Shown piece by piece: positions 31,449 to 42,756 of a DNA stretch of 64,000 nucleotides; position 1 is the first letter of the stretch; each line of letters begins with the position of its first letter. The DNA lies in assembly GCF_034259325.1 (NCBI RefSeq), contig NZ_JAXIVS010000007.1, positions 522,570 through 586,569 of the forward strand, written 5' to 3'. The notes beneath the pieces were generated by a model. The model did not search any database and was not told the DNA's origin. It saw nothing but the letters and a program-made list of their open reading frames with translations. The translations under genes and the position numbers were made by a program. The stretch comes from Hyalangium ruber. GTDB taxonomy: Bacteria; Myxococcota; Myxococcia; Myxococcales; Myxococcaceae.

Positions 31449-34400
31449 ATGCAGGTTCCTTCACGCGCCGCGCTGCTTCAGCAACTCGACTCCCTTCCCT
31501 ATGGGGCACGCATGGCGCGGGTCGGGCGCCTCGGCCGGGACGCACGGGGGACGGCGGAGCTCACGCGGCTGATGGACGAGCTGCTCGTGGGCGATGCCTA
31601 TGAAGCCACCCTGGGTTTGCAGATGGCGTGTGGCGCGCGAGCGGAGTCCTCCGTGCTACGCGGCCTCACCCACCCCTCCCGAAGCGTCCGCGCGCTCTCG
31701 GCCTCGCTCGTGGGCGTGTACGTCCAGGATGACGCCGCGCTGGAGCGCATGCTGCCGGAGCTCGCCCCGGCGATGCGGCGCCGGGTGCTCAAGGCCGTGG
31801 CCCTGGCCCGCCGGAGCGCGCTGGCCGCCCGGCTGCTGCCACAGCTGCTCGCGCGCCATGGCTCGGCCGAGGCCCTGCTCTTGCTGCCCGCCCTGGACGA
31901 GGCGGCCGTGCGGCGCCTGTTGCCGGAGCTGGGCCATGAGCTGAAGAGCTGGCACACGCTGGTGTGGCGCTACCCGGACGCGGTGCTCGAATACCTCCAG
32001 GCCTCCTTCGCCGCCGCTCCCGAGCGCATGCGCTCCATCCTCTTCTTCCGCTACCACGAGCCCCTGGCCGAGCTCACCCACCTGCGCAGCCAAGAGGTGC
32101 TGGCGCTCGCACGGGACTTCGCGCCCTTCGACGTCATGCCTACGCCCCTGCTGGCGGGGATTCGGCGGCTCACCCGGCGCCACCCCGAGCAGATCACCGC
32201 CCTGCTCCTGCGGCCCTCGCTCCGGGGGTGGCTGCACAATCAGGGGCTGCCCTCCGGCATGCTGCGGGAGGCGGATGCGTTCTCGCCCGAGCAGCAGCGG
32301 GCGCTGGCGAGGGCCCTCGCGGAGACGCCCCACTACCTCGCCCCCTTCCTGCAAGCGCTGCCCCCCTCCCAGCGCGGCGCCCTCTTCACCCACGCCTATG
32401 AAGGCATCCCCGCCCGGGACCTGCCCGATGCGCTGCTCGCCGAGCTCCCCCACGCCCAGCGGGACGCGGAGGCGGCGCGGCGGCTCGAGTTCCGCGAGGT
32501 GCGCGAGAGCCGCGCACGGCAGCTCGCCACCCATGCGCTGCGCACCATCGAGCACGCGCGTGAGCCGCTGGCCAAGGCCGCCTTCGCGGCGAAGGCGGAG
32601 GACCGGGCCGAGGCGCTCGTCTACCTCGTGCGCGCCACCGGCCGCTCGCGCCGGGGCATGGCGGAGACGCTGACCCACCTCATGCGCCTGCGCAACGAGC
32701 AGGACCCCGTGCGCATGGCGGTGCTCCAGGAGCTGGCCGCGGTGCCGCTGTCCTCCTTCACCGCCGAGCACATCCCCTCGCTCACGGAGCTGGTCATCTG
32801 CGTCGTCGAGGCACGCGACTCCTCGCACAGCACGCGCGCCGCGCTGCAGCAGCTCGCCTTCCGGTTGATGCAAGGCCACGCCACCGAGCCCCAGGGCCCG
32901 CTGTTCCAGTTCGCGCTGGACACGCTCAAGCGCCTCGCGGGCCAGTCCGGCACCCTCGCGCTTCCCTCGCTCGAGAAGAACCTGCCGCGCGGCGCGGAGC
33001 TGAGCATCGTCTCGACCCTGCTGCCGATGATCCGCTCCGCCGCCGCGCGCGACAGCCACTTCCTCGCCATCACCCTGGCCCAGGCGCTGGGCCGGCGCGC
33101 GTGGAACGCGGACCTGCTCCAGGCCGTGCTCGAGCCGGCAACGGAGGCCTCGCACGACGCGACGGCGCGAACGGCCATCACCCTGTGGCTCGCCTCGCCG
33201 CGGACACGCGAGGTGCGGGTGCGCAAGCTCCTGGACCGAGACGAGACGACGGTGACCCTCCCCGCCGTCTTCGCGCACCTCCACCTGCGCCGCCAGGACT
33301 GGTTGGACCCGTTCCTCCAGGTGCGGCAACTGCGCGGGCGCTTCGACTCGGGCAAGGCGGCCTGGGTACCTCCCGCCACGGACGGCTTCCACCGTTGGCT
33401 GCCGCGACAGCAGCGGGCCTTCATGTCCCCGCTCCTGCGCATCGCCCAGGACGGCCAGCGCAGCGCCTGGGAGCGGATGCGGGTGCTCAGCATCCTTCCC
33501 CGCCTGTTCGTGGTGACGGCGGACACGCTCACGCCGTTCCTCGCCTCCCAGGACGTGCCCACCGTGGAGGCCGCCCTGGGGGCCCTGGCGTGGCTCGACC
33601 AGCCGGAGACGGGGCTGCCGCTGCTGCTGGAGCACCTCGATGGAGACCGGGCCCGCGTGGCCATGTACGCCATTCCCCGCGTGGCCAGCCAGGTGAGCGG
33701 CGACACGCTGTCGGCCACGCTGGCGAACCTGCTGGCGCGCGAGAAGCTGAAGGTGACGGTGCAGAAGGAGGTGGTGCGCCTGCTGGGGACTTTCCGCTCG
33801 GCGCGCAGCCTGGCGCTGCTGCGCCAGCAGTGGGAGCGGCCCCAGCTCCACCGGGACGTACGCATCGCCGTGGGCCACGCGGCGCGCCGGCTGCTCGATG
33901 CGCCCGAGGCCTGGGAGATTCTCGGCGCCATGGCCCAGAGCCCGGACACCTACGTGGCCGCGAGCCTGCTGGACCAGCCCGCGATCGTGCTGCGCCCCGA
34001 AGTGCGCCCGCGCTACACGGCCCTGGTGCTCCAGGTGGCGCGCCACCCGGATTTGACGGTGCGCCGCCAGGCCTTCGATTCGCTCTCGGCCTGGTCTCCC
34101 GGCTCGGAGGACGCGGTGGCGCGGGCGGCGGCGGAGCGCATCCTGGACCTCGCGGGCGGCGCCGAGTGGCGCGAAGCCACGAACGCGCTGGTGGAGGCTG
34201 TGCGAGACGGTATCGCCGTGGAACACGTCATCTCGACCACGGCGGCGCTCGTCAGCGCGCCCCTGAGCGTGGAGCAGAACGCGACTCCGGAGCGGGATTT
34301 GCCTGCCCGCCAGCGGCTGCTGACGCTGTGCGCGACGCTGCTGAACCTGCCCCGACCGGTGCGCCTGCGCCTGCGCGCGCACTTGCATGAGGTCGCGGGC

Positions 34401-34787
34401 CTCATCGCCACCGACGCCTCGCTCTGGCTGGAGAGCGTGGGGCTCCGGCTGGGAACTCTGGATTGGAAGGACACGGGCGGAGCGATTCAGGCATTGAGGG
34501 GGCTCGCGGAGGAACTCCGGAACGAGCCCTTGTTCGCGCCAGCGCTGGCGAGCACGGTTAGCACCTCAGTGTCCCAGGGCGATGCGGAGTGGGAGCCGGA
34601 GGCCCTGCTGGAGATCTCCGATGGGGTGGCGGAAGCGGCGCCACTCGTCTCGGTGATGCTCGTGAGCGCGGCGGGAGAGAAGCTGCACTGGCGCGAGGAT
34701 GCGGCCAGCCGGCTCCGCGCCCTGCGCGAGCACTCGCGCCCCGCGATTCGCGCCCAGGCTCGGGCCGTCCTCACCGCGAGCGAGTAG
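31449..34787 (+). CDS. Large alpha-helical (HEAT-like) repeat protein
   Basis: 1112 residues, family not recognised. Almost the whole chain is short paired helices with HEAT/armadillo-like spacing ([67 protein letters not shown]). There is no signal peptide or catalytic motif, so it is probably a cytoplasmic solenoid used for protein binding. ATG 31449 has GGAGG 5 nt ahead. Its stop is only 11 nt before the lipoprotein toxin gene, so the two may share a transcript, though the helical protein could also be an unrelated neighbour. Confidence 0.65.
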   Translation: MQVPSRAALLQQLDSLPYGARMARVGRLGRDARGTAELTRLMDELLVGDAYEATLGLQMACGARAESSVLRGLTHPSRSVRALSASLVGVYVQDDAALERMLPELAPAMRRRVLKAVALARRSALAARLLPQLLARHGSAEALLLLPALDEAAVRRLLPELGHELKSWHTLVWRYPDAVLEYLQASFAAAPERMRSILFFRYHEPLAELTHLRSQEVLALARDFAPFDVMPTPLLAGIRRLTRRHPEQITALLLRPSLRGWLHNQGLPSGMLREADAFSPEQQRALARALAETPHYLAPFLQALPPSQRGALFTHAYEGIPARDLPDALLAELPHAQRDAEAARRLEFREVRESRARQLATHALRTIEHAREPLAKAAFAAKAEDRAEALVYLVRATGRSRRGMAETLTHLMRLRNEQDPVRMAVLQELAAVPLSSFTAEHIPSLTELVICVVEARDSSHSTRAALQQLAFRLMQGHATEPQGPLFQFALDTLKRLAGQSGTLALPSLEKNLPRGAELSIVSTLLPMIRSAAARDSHFLAITLAQALGRRAWNADLLQAVLEPATEASHDATARTAITLWLASPRTREVRVRKLLDRDETTVTLPAVFAHLHLRRQDWLDPFLQVRQLRGRFDSGKAAWVPPATDGFHRWLPRQQRAFMSPLLRIAQDGQRSAWERMRVLSILPRLFVVTADTLTPFLASQDVPTVEAALGALAWLDQPETGLPLLLEHLDGDRARVAMYAIPRVASQVSGDTLSATLANLLAREKLKVTVQKEVVRLLGTFRSARSLALLRQQWERPQLHRDVRIAVGHAARRLLDAPEAWEILGAMAQSPDTYVAASLLDQPAIVLRPEVRPRYTALVLQVARHPDLTVRRQAFDSLSAWSPGSEDAVARAAAERILDLAGGAEWREATNALVEAVRDGIAVEHVISTTAALVSAPLSVEQNATPERDLPARQRLLTLCATLLNLPRPVRLRLRAHLHEVAGLIATDASLWLESVGLRLGTLDWKDTGGAIQALRGLAEELRNEPLFAPALASTVSTSVSQGDAEWEPEALLEISDGVAEAAPLVSVMLVSAAGEKLHWREDAASRLRALREHSRPAIRAQARAVLTASE

Positions 34788-34798
34788 GTTGGGGACAC

Positions 34799-35716
34799 AT
34801 GCGTTTCCGCGCGTGCATCGCACTTCTGCTCGTTCTCTCGGCCTGCGCCTCGTCGACGCCGAGCCCGAAAGAACCAGCGGTCCGGAGCCCGCGGCTCGCC
34901 AACCTCCAGAGAGCAGCGGCACTGCCCTGGACGGACGACGGGCGATGCGTCGCGCAAGAGGCTTCCCAGCCCTGGCCCGTGCTGGCGGAGCGGTGCTTTC
35001 ACGCTCTTGACCATGACCGGATCCGGTTCAACGACCCCACGAGAAGATGCGCGGTCGCCTCGGCGGGTGCGGCTGCCGTGGGAATCGGGATCTGCGTCCT
35101 GGCGGCACCGGAGATCATCGTGGGAGCGGTAATCGTCACCGGCGTGGTGGTGGTGGGCGTCGCCATCAAAGAGGCACTGGATGCCTATGAGCGGGGGGCA
35201 TCCCGCGAGCGTGCGAGTCCTCGACCCGAAACGGAGTCCGCCACGCGGGAAGCTTCGGCGAGTCGAAGACCCAAGCCGGAAGGGTCCCCGTTGGGCAGGG
35301 ACGGGGCTCCTCCAGACCCGCCAGACCTGGAGCCGCGTGCTCGTCGCCCTGAATGCACGCCCAGACGCGTGCCTCCCAAGGGAGGACACCCCTTCCATAA
35401 CGAATGCGCCGATAACATCCCGCACAGCGCCTTCCGTGGCGCCAACGTGCTCGTCAACGGCAAGGCTTTCGATGCGCTGCAACCTGCCACGCGAACGCTC
35501 TGGGAGGTCAAGACCGACAACTTCGATACGTACACGGACGACCTGCAGGACATCGTGATCAAAAGTCAGGTACCGAAGCTGCTGATCGAGCGCGACCTTG
35601 CCAAGGCCTGCGGTTTTGACTTTCGGGTGGGCGTACGCAGCGCGGCACACAAAGTCGAGTTGGAGGCCGCAGCCCGAGAGCTCAGGGGGCTCATCGTCAT
35701 CATGGACTGGTGCTGA
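34799..35716 (+). CDS. Lipoprotein toxin with DUF6310 nuclease-like C-terminus
   Basis: 305 residues. The signal peptide MRFRACIALLLVLSAC ends in the lipobox LSAC, so it is exported and lipidated. A hydrophobic stretch (AVGIGICVLAAPEIIVGAVIVTGVVVVGVAI, about 100-130) could span a membrane. A disordered Arg/Pro linker leads to a C-terminal domain from about 190 (PFHNECADNIPHSAFRGANVLVNGKAFDAL), matching DUF6310, which is found mainly in myxobacteria. FDAL...LWEVKTDN fits the D...ExK core of PD-(D/E)xK nucleases. Lipobox, membrane stretch and nuclease match the design of SitA toxins. The next gene, 1 nt away, is the likely immunity gene. Confidence 0.7.
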   Translation: MRFRACIALLLVLSACASSTPSPKEPAVRSPRLANLQRAAALPWTDDGRCVAQEASQPWPVLAERCFHALDHDRIRFNDPTRRCAVASAGAAAVGIGICVLAAPEIIVGAVIVTGVVVVGVAIKEALDAYERGASRERASPRPETESATREASASRRPKPEGSPLGRDGAPPDPPDLEPRARRPECTPRRVPPKGGHPFHNECADNIPHSAFRGANVLVNGKAFDALQPATRTLWEVKTDNFDTYTDDLQDIVIKSQVPKLLIERDLAKACGFDFRVGVRSAAHKVELEAAARELRGLIVIMDWC

Positions 35717-35717
35717 G

Positions 35718-36479
35718 ATGCCTGCCACGCCACGAAACGACCTTCGATTGACCGTCCACGCGCCCGCGCTCACGCGCGAGGATGACCGCCCTGTGGCCGT
35801 TGTTCATGCCATGGAACGCGCGCTCCCCGGCTTGCACCTCGGATGGATGATTTCCGACGAGGGGCAGCGCATTCCCCTTCCGGACCGAGATGCCTTTGTC
35901 GCCCGCGAAACGAAGGACGGAGGCTTTCCGCTCCTGCGCAATGGCGATGACACGTTCCGGGTGACCGTGACGGGATGGGAAAGCCCAGCGGGCAGTTCTC
36001 CAGGTGGTCAGGCCCATTTGGAAGTCCATGCCAAGCTGCCTCTGAATGCGACCGGAATCGCGGCGGCACAGGAGGTGCTGGAGGCCGTGGCGGAGGCCGC
36101 GCGAGCGTTCTGGGGGCATGCAACGTCCTTCCGCGCGGGGTTGGACATCGTGCGCCAGACGAAGAATGGGCCGGCTGACCTTGAGGCGCCCCCCCGGGGA
36201 CTGCCTTCGATCAAACCCCCGAGGGACATCCGCTCACCCGAGATCCCGCAGTGCCTGGGATGGCTAAACTACTGGTCGGCGCCTACCGCGCGCGCCATCG
36301 GGTTCCCGGACTCCGCCCGCGACACCGAACTGCTCTCACGGGCGCGGCGCACGCCAACGGGTGGGTGGGTTGTGAAGCTCACGGATGCATCGCTCGATCT
36401 CGATGACCCCACCCACCTGGACACGCTGCTGCGGGCCTACGAGCGCTTCCCTGAGATCGGCGGGCGCTCAGCCCTTTGA
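35718..36479 (+). CDS. DUF5953-family probable immunity protein
   Basis: 253 residues, no signal or membrane segment, acidic and aromatic. The opening (LRLTVHAPALTREDDRPVAVVHAMERALPGLHLGWMISDEGQ) and QCLGWLNYWSAPTARAIGFPDS match the DUF5953 proteins that follow toxin genes in myxobacteria and resemble Imm52-type immunity proteins. It starts 1 nt after the toxin stop, so the two are certainly cotranscribed. Its job would be to bind and block the DUF6310 domain in the cytoplasm of the producer and siblings. The family link is from memory. Confidence 0.65.
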   Translation: MPATPRNDLRLTVHAPALTREDDRPVAVVHAMERALPGLHLGWMISDEGQRIPLPDRDAFVARETKDGGFPLLRNGDDTFRVTVTGWESPAGSSPGGQAHLEVHAKLPLNATGIAAAQEVLEAVAEAARAFWGHATSFRAGLDIVRQTKNGPADLEAPPRGLPSIKPPRDIRSPEIPQCLGWLNYWSAPTARAIGFPDSARDTELLSRARRTPTGGWVVKLTDASLDLDDPTHLDTLLRAYERFPEIGGRSAL

Positions 36480-36499
36480 GCGAGGTCGGCGCGCTCACA

Positions 36500-36519
36500 G
36501 CGCATGGCTTCCATGGCGC
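36500..36519. terminator. Hairpin between the immunity gene and the kinase gene
   Basis: GCGCATGG (36500-36507) pairs with CCATGGCGC (36511-36519) with one bulged base and a 3-nt loop, within the 46-bp gap between two convergent genes. It could end transcription in both directions. Confidence 0.4.
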
Positions 36520-36525
36520 CCCCGC

Positions 36526-37482
36526 TCACTCGGGTTCCGCGCCCTCATCCTCCAGCACGGTCTCCGTGGGGCGCCGTGCTCCCGCGGGACCGCCCGCGCT
36601 GCCCTGAACCCACCGGGCCAGTTCGAAAGGCCCTGCCTCCGGCCTCGCGCGCCTCAACGGTGAGAGCAGCGCGCGAAACGCCTCCGCCGAGGCCACTCGC
36701 TCCTCCGGCCGGCGCGCCAGGCACGCGCGCAGCAGCGGCCGCAGCTCCGCCTCCACCTCCTCCAGCGGGCCGAGGTGCGCCTCGCGGACGCGGTCCATCG
36801 TCTCCAGCGGCGTCTCTCCATCGAAGGGCCTGCGCCCCGTGAGCAGCTCGTGCAGCGTGGTGCCCAATGAGAAGAAGTCACTCGCCGGGCTCAGCGCCCC
36901 GCCTCGCACCTGCTCCGGCGACATATATGCGTACGTGCCCTTGCGCACCCCGGCGCGGGTGATGTCCCGAAGCAGCGTGGCCTTGGCGATGCCGAAGTCC
37001 GCCAGCTTCACCTCCCCGAGCCGTGACACCAGCACGTTGGCCGGCGTCACATCCCGATGCACCACCCCCAGCGGCCGCCCCTCGTCATCCGTCAGCCCAT
37101 GCACCGCCCCCAGCGCCAGCGCCAGCTCGTCGGCGATGTGCAGTGCCAGCGCCGTACCCGGCAGGCCTCGGGCCAACAGGCTCGCCAGATCCGCGCCGTC
37201 CACGTAGTCCAGCCGGACGTAGTACGTCCCCTCGACACACCCCAGGTCATGCACGCCCACGAGGTTGCGGTGGCTCAGCCGCGCGCCCAGCCGCCCCTCC
37301 TCGATGAACATGCGCTCGTACACCGCGTCGCCCACGTGCTCCGGGCGCAGCACCTTGAGCACCACGCGCTTCTCGAAGCCGCTCGCCCCGAAGGCCAGCG
37401 CCAGGAACACCTCCGCCATGCCCCCCGCGCCCAGGCGGCGCACGAGGCGGTACGGCCCCAGCTGTCGCGGCAGCTCCCTCAC
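36526..37482 (-). CDS. Serine/threonine protein kinase (Hanks type)
   Basis: 318 residues, a bare kinase domain without membrane segment. All catalytic parts are present: glycine loop [13 protein letters not shown]-binding Lys in [26 protein letters not shown], the activation segment [21 protein letters not shown] and the Asp of [20 protein letters not shown]. Start: GTG 37482 ([14 protein letters not shown]) leaves 22 nt to the divergent activator gene; an ATG at 37524 would overlap it. Divergence from an FHA-domain activator suggests that the kinase may make the phospho-threonine which that FHA reads. Confidence 0.85.
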   Translation of the reverse strand: MRELPRQLGPYRLVRRLGAGGMAEVFLALAFGASGFEKRVVLKVLRPEHVGDAVYERMFIEEGRLGARLSHRNLVGVHDLGCVEGTYYVRLDYVDGADLASLLARGLPGTALALHIADELALALGAVHGLTDDEGRPLGVVHRDVTPANVLVSRLGEVKLADFGIAKATLLRDITRAGVRKGTYAYMSPEQVRGGALSPASDFFSLGTTLHELLTGRRPFDGETPLETMDRVREAHLGPLEEVEAELRPLLRACLARRPEERVASAEAFRALLSPLRRARPEAGPFELARWVQGSAGGPAGARRPTETVLEDEGAEPE

Positions 37483-37504
37483 CCGCCCTAGGATAGCGCC
37501 TCCC

Positions 37505-38857
<1,353 letters not shown>

Positions 38858-38872
38858 GCCACGCGCGTGACA

Positions 38873-38962
38873 CATCCGAGACGGTTGACGCGAAGTGTAA
38901 ATCCCCAGTTTCTCAGCTCTTGGGAGTTACGGGGTGAGAGACCCTGTCTTGTGTCTCGGATG
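38873..38962 (+). promoter_or_regulatory. Nested inverted repeats upstream of the secreted metalloprotease
   Basis: CATCCGAGAC (38873-38882) and GTCTCGGATG (38953-38962) are perfect 10-bp arms 70 nt apart. Inside are a hairpin with 12-nt arms, 10 paired (38897-38908 with 38919-38930), and a second GGGGT/ACCCT hairpin (38931-38935 with 38941-38945). Together they fit a three-way junction. It could be a leader RNA or a pair of operator half-sites. The rest of the 243-bp gap holds a possible -10 TAGAAT at 38986-38991 and no gene. Confidence 0.4.
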
Positions 38963-39100
38963 GTTCTATTTTAGACGTCTTATCGTAGAATCTTCTTCTT
39001 CTGGCAGCCTGCTGCCGCTCCTCCCTTCAGCGCTCGCTGCCTCAGAAGTCGGGATCTCCCAACCCCGATCCCTGCAGTACGCCACAACAGGAGAGTCGTA

Positions 39101-42100
39101 ATGCGCCAAGTAGCAAAATGGACCGCCTGTCTCGCGCTAGTGATGTCCGCGTCGAGCTGGGCGCTCGTCCCCCCCAAGCCGGGGCCCAACTCGCTCGCGA
39201 GCAAGGCCTTCTACAAGCCGGAGATGTATCTCCCCATCACCAACGTACATCTCCAGGAGGCGCAGGCACGACTCTCGTCGCAGAGCGCCAGCGCCTGGAA
39301 TGACTTCTTCGCGCGCCATGGCAAGGACTTCAATGTCTACATGGACCTGCGCACCGGCGCGCCGACCTCCATCCAGGGCGTCATCCCCCTGCTGCCGGGC
39401 AAGGGCTCTGGCAACAGCGTCACGCTCTCCAGCCTGAGCAAGAAGCTCGGCCGGGCCGTGTCCAAGGTGGATGAGGCCGTCGTGGCCGACGTCATCACCC
39501 AGTTCATCGCCGACAACTCGGCCGTGCTGGCCGTGGACCCGCTGCAGCTGGGCGAGCCGCGCGTCACGCCGATCAACGAGAACCTGTGGCAGGTCCACAT
39601 CCCCCAGCAGGTCAACGGGGTGAGCGTGCGTCACGCCCGCGTGGCGGCCACCATCAGCTACGGCAACCTGATCCTCATCGGCACCGAGTCGTGGGCCAAC
39701 GCCAACATCTCCACCAAGCCCGCGGTCGCCGCGGAGCTGGCGATGGGCTCCGGTGGTGACTACCTGGGGATGTACGAGACTCCGAGCAACGTGTGGAAGC
39801 AGGCCGCGCTGGAGATCATCCCGATGACGCGCCCGGAGACGCAGAACGGGCAGACCTTCACGGGCGCCACGGGCAACGGCTACGTCCACAAGCTGGTGTG
39901 GACCTACGGCTTCCAGCGCGACGAGGAGCATGAGCGCTGGAAGGTCTCGGTGGATGCGCAGACGGGCGAGACGCTCGCCGTCGAGGACGACAACCACTAC
40001 TTCGAGGCCTCCGTGAAGGGCGGCGTCTACCCGTCCACCAACATCGAGAGCTGCACCACCAACGAGACGTGCGGCTCCATGCAGCCGGACTCGCCGATGC
40101 CCTGGGCCAACACGGGCTTCGCCGAGCCGAACAACTTCACCAACGGCGCCGGCGTCTACGACTACAGCCAGGGCACCGCGAGCACCACCCTGGCCGGTAA
40201 GTACGTGCGCATCAGCGACACCTGCGGCCAGGTGACCTTCAGCTCGCCCAACGGCAACATCAACATGGGCGGCGTCAACGGCAACCACGACTGCACCACC
40301 GGCGGTGGCGGCCCTGGCAACACCGCGGCGGCGCGCTCGGGCTTCTACGAGCTCAACAAGCTGGCCGAGCAGGCCCGTGGCTGGCTGCCGAACAATACGT
40401 GGCTGAAGCAGCAGCTGACGTCCAACATGAACCTCAACAGCACCTGCAACGCCTTCTGGGACGGCTCCACCGTCAACTTCTACAAGAGCGGCGGCGGGTG
40501 CCGGAACACCGGTGAGATTGGCGCCGTGTTCGACCACGAGTGGGGCCACGGCATCGACGACTTCGACGCCAACGGCATGCTGTCCTCCTCCAGCGAGGGC
40601 TACGCGGACATCGCCGCCGTCTACCGCCTGCAGACCTCGTGCGTGGGCTACGGCTTCCTCCACACCTCGGATGATGGCTGCGGCCAGACGCCGGACGGTA
40701 CGGGCTTCAACTCGAACGAGGCGCAGCAGGGCGCGGCCTGGTGCGACACGCAGTGCTCCGGCGTGCGCGACACCGACTGGGCGAAGATGACCCCCAACAC
40801 CCCGGCCACCCCGCAGAACTTCAGCTGCTCGCGCTGCCTCTCCGGCAGCGGCCCGTGCGGCAAGCAGGTCCACTGCGCCGCCTCGCCCGCGCGCCAGGCC
40901 GCCTGGGACTTCGTCTCGCGCGACCTCGTGGCGGCTCCGTACAACTACGACTCGAACACCGCCTTCATCGTCGCCAACAAGATCTTCTACCAGGGCAGCG
41001 GCAACGTCGGCTCCTGGCACGGCTGCGACTGCACCGCCGGCACCTCGGACGGCTGCGGCGCCACCAACGCCTACATGCAGTGGCTGGCGGCGGATGACGA
41101 CAACGGCAACCTGGCCGACGGCACCCCGCACATGACGGCCATCTACGCGGCCTTCAACCGCCACAACATCGCCTGCACCACGCCGGCGCCCGTGAAGGCC
41201 GGCTGCGCCAACGGCCCGGCCAGCACGCCCCAGGCCCTGGCCACCCCTGGCCAGAGCCAAGTGGACCTGAGCTGGAGCCCGGTCACCGGCGCCAGCCAGT
41301 ACTGGGTGATGAAGACGGAGGGCTTCGCCGGCTGTGACTTCGGCAAGGCGCGCATCGCCAACATCTCCGGCACCAGCTACGTCGACACCGAGGTGGCCAA
41401 CGGCCGCCAGTACTGCTACTCGATCGTCGCCGCCAAGTCGGAGTCCTGCGTGAGCCCGGCCAGCACGTGTACCTGCGTGACGCCGGCTTGCACCCCGCCG
41501 TCCGAGTCGCCGGTGCAGGCGGGCCCGGTCGACGGCTCCACCGACACCGAGTTCACCCTGACGCTGGACTGGGACGACCTGGCGGAGACCACCTATGACG
41601 TGCAGGTGGCCACCGACGCGGAGTTCGTCCACGTGGTGCGCTCGGGCGCCTCGCTGGCGCAGAGCACCTGGAACGTGTCGCCGGCGCTCTCGCCGGAGAC
41701 GACGTACTACTGGCGCGTGCGCGCCCGTAGCCTGTGCGGCGGCGCCAGCGGCTGGTCCGCCACGCGCACCTTCACCACGCGCCCGTGCATCCAGCTGGCC
41801 ACGCCCAGCCTGAGCACCCCGGCCAGCGGCGCCACCAACGTGGCGTACGCGCCCTCGCTGGACTGGAACGACATCGCCATGTCGACCGGCTACGACGTGC
41901 AGGTGGCCCTGGACGCGAACTTCACCAACGTGGTGCGTTCGGCCACCGCGGTGAACGCCAGCAACTGGACGGTGTCGCCGGAGCTGGCGCCCAACACCAA
42001 GTACTACTGGCGCGCCCGCGCGGTGGACACCTGCGGCCAGAGCGCGTACGCGGCCGTGGCGAGCTTCACCACCGCGAACGTCTGCACGCCCTCGCTGGCC

Positions 42101-42628
42101 ACCTTCAACGCCACCCTGCAGGCTCCGTACTGCGCGGCGGGCTGCGGGTGTGACACCAACACGCTGGTCCGCGGTCGCGGCGCCACCTCGGCGGGCGGCT
42201 ACGAGATGAACACGCCCAACACCCTCAACGACTCGTGCGCCGACGGCAACTCCGGCCGCTACCACGTGGACGAGAGCATCGACAAGCTGCTGCTCGCCAC
42301 CCCGGACAAGGGCCTCATCGTCCCCGGCAAGCAGGTGAAGCTCGACGTGACGGTGTGGTGCGTGAACAGCACGGACAAGCTGGACCTGTACTACACGACC
42401 AACGCGGCCACGCCGTCCTGGTCTCCGCTGGCCACCTCGATCGCCTGCCCGGGCGCGGGTGCGAAGACGATCTCGCACACGTTCACCGTGGGCAGCACGC
42501 CGGGCACGCACGCCATCCGCGCGCAGCTGCGCTACGCGGGCGCGCCGGGCATCTGCAGCACCGGCAACTACAACGAGCGTGACGACCTGGCCTTCACGGT
42601 CGCCTCGCCGATCGCTCAGGCGAAGTAA
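39101..42628 (+). CDS. Secreted zinc metalloprotease with fungalysin-type propeptide
   Basis: 1175 residues. Signal peptide MRQVAKWTACLALVMSASSWA, then a thermolysin/fungalysin propeptide-like region (about 60-300, with WQVHIPQQVNGVSVRHARVAATISYGNLILIG and LVWTYGFQRDEEHERWKVSVDAQTGETLA). The zinc site is FDHEWGHGID (about 481) with the third ligand in SSSEGYADIAAVY. A Cys-rich insert follows (CSRCLSGSGPCGKQVHC). Two fibronectin-type repeats each carry TYDVQVA or GYDVQVA and YYWR, and a beta domain closes the protein. It is a likely predation or nutrient protease. ATG 39101 has GGAG 8 nt upstream. Confidence 0.88.
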   Translation: MRQVAKWTACLALVMSASSWALVPPKPGPNSLASKAFYKPEMYLPITNVHLQEAQARLSSQSASAWNDFFARHGKDFNVYMDLRTGAPTSIQGVIPLLPGKGSGNSVTLSSLSKKLGRAVSKVDEAVVADVITQFIADNSAVLAVDPLQLGEPRVTPINENLWQVHIPQQVNGVSVRHARVAATISYGNLILIGTESWANANISTKPAVAAELAMGSGGDYLGMYETPSNVWKQAALEIIPMTRPETQNGQTFTGATGNGYVHKLVWTYGFQRDEEHERWKVSVDAQTGETLAVEDDNHYFEASVKGGVYPSTNIESCTTNETCGSMQPDSPMPWANTGFAEPNNFTNGAGVYDYSQGTASTTLAGKYVRISDTCGQVTFSSPNGNINMGGVNGNHDCTTGGGGPGNTAAARSGFYELNKLAEQARGWLPNNTWLKQQLTSNMNLNSTCNAFWDGSTVNFYKSGGGCRNTGEIGAVFDHEWGHGIDDFDANGMLSSSSEGYADIAAVYRLQTSCVGYGFLHTSDDGCGQTPDGTGFNSNEAQQGAAWCDTQCSGVRDTDWAKMTPNTPATPQNFSCSRCLSGSGPCGKQVHCAASPARQAAWDFVSRDLVAAPYNYDSNTAFIVANKIFYQGSGNVGSWHGCDCTAGTSDGCGATNAYMQWLAADDDNGNLADGTPHMTAIYAAFNRHNIACTTPAPVKAGCANGPASTPQALATPGQSQVDLSWSPVTGASQYWVMKTEGFAGCDFGKARIANISGTSYVDTEVANGRQYCYSIVAAKSESCVSPASTCTCVTPACTPPSESPVQAGPVDGSTDTEFTLTLDWDDLAETTYDVQVATDAEFVHVVRSGASLAQSTWNVSPALSPETTYYWRVRARSLCGGASGWSATRTFTTRPCIQLATPSLSTPASGATNVAYAPSLDWNDIAMSTGYDVQVALDANFTNVVRSATAVNASNWTVSPELAPNTKYYWRARAVDTCGQSAYAAVASFTTANVCTPSLATFNATLQAPYCAAGCGCDTNTLVRGRGATSAGGYEMNTPNTLNDSCADGNSGRYHVDESIDKLLLATPDKGLIVPGKQVKLDVTVWCVNSTDKLDLYYTTNAATPSWSPLATSIACPGAGAKTISHTFTVGSTPGTHAIRAQLRYAGAPGICSTGNYNERDDLAFTVASPIAQAK

Positions 42629-42700
42629 GCCGTTCGCGGTGACTCCTCCCTGAGCCCACGCGCCAGGGAGGAGGCGCCGCCCTGAAGCGGGCATGAAAAA

Positions 42701-42736
42701 GGGCTCCCGGGTCACCCCGGGAGCCCTTCTGTTTTC
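42701..42736. terminator. Strong bidirectional intrinsic terminator
   Basis: Perfect 11-bp arms GGGCTCCCGGG (42701-42711) and CCCGGGAGCCC (42716-42726) with a 4-nt loop, flanked by AAAAA on the left and TTCTGTTTT on the right. It lies between the convergent metalloprotease and lipoprotein genes and can end both. Confidence 0.85.
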
Positions 42737-42756
42737 CGGCCCGTGCGGCCGAGGCT

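Noticed and set aside
31656..34388. A 910-codon minus-strand open frame
   Set aside because: It is a shadow of the helical-repeat gene, which has a good ribosome-binding site and sensible composition.
39137..42715. A 1192-codon minus-strand open frame
   Set aside because: It is antisense to the metalloprotease, whose signal peptide, HEWGH motif and Fn3 repeats are unambiguous.
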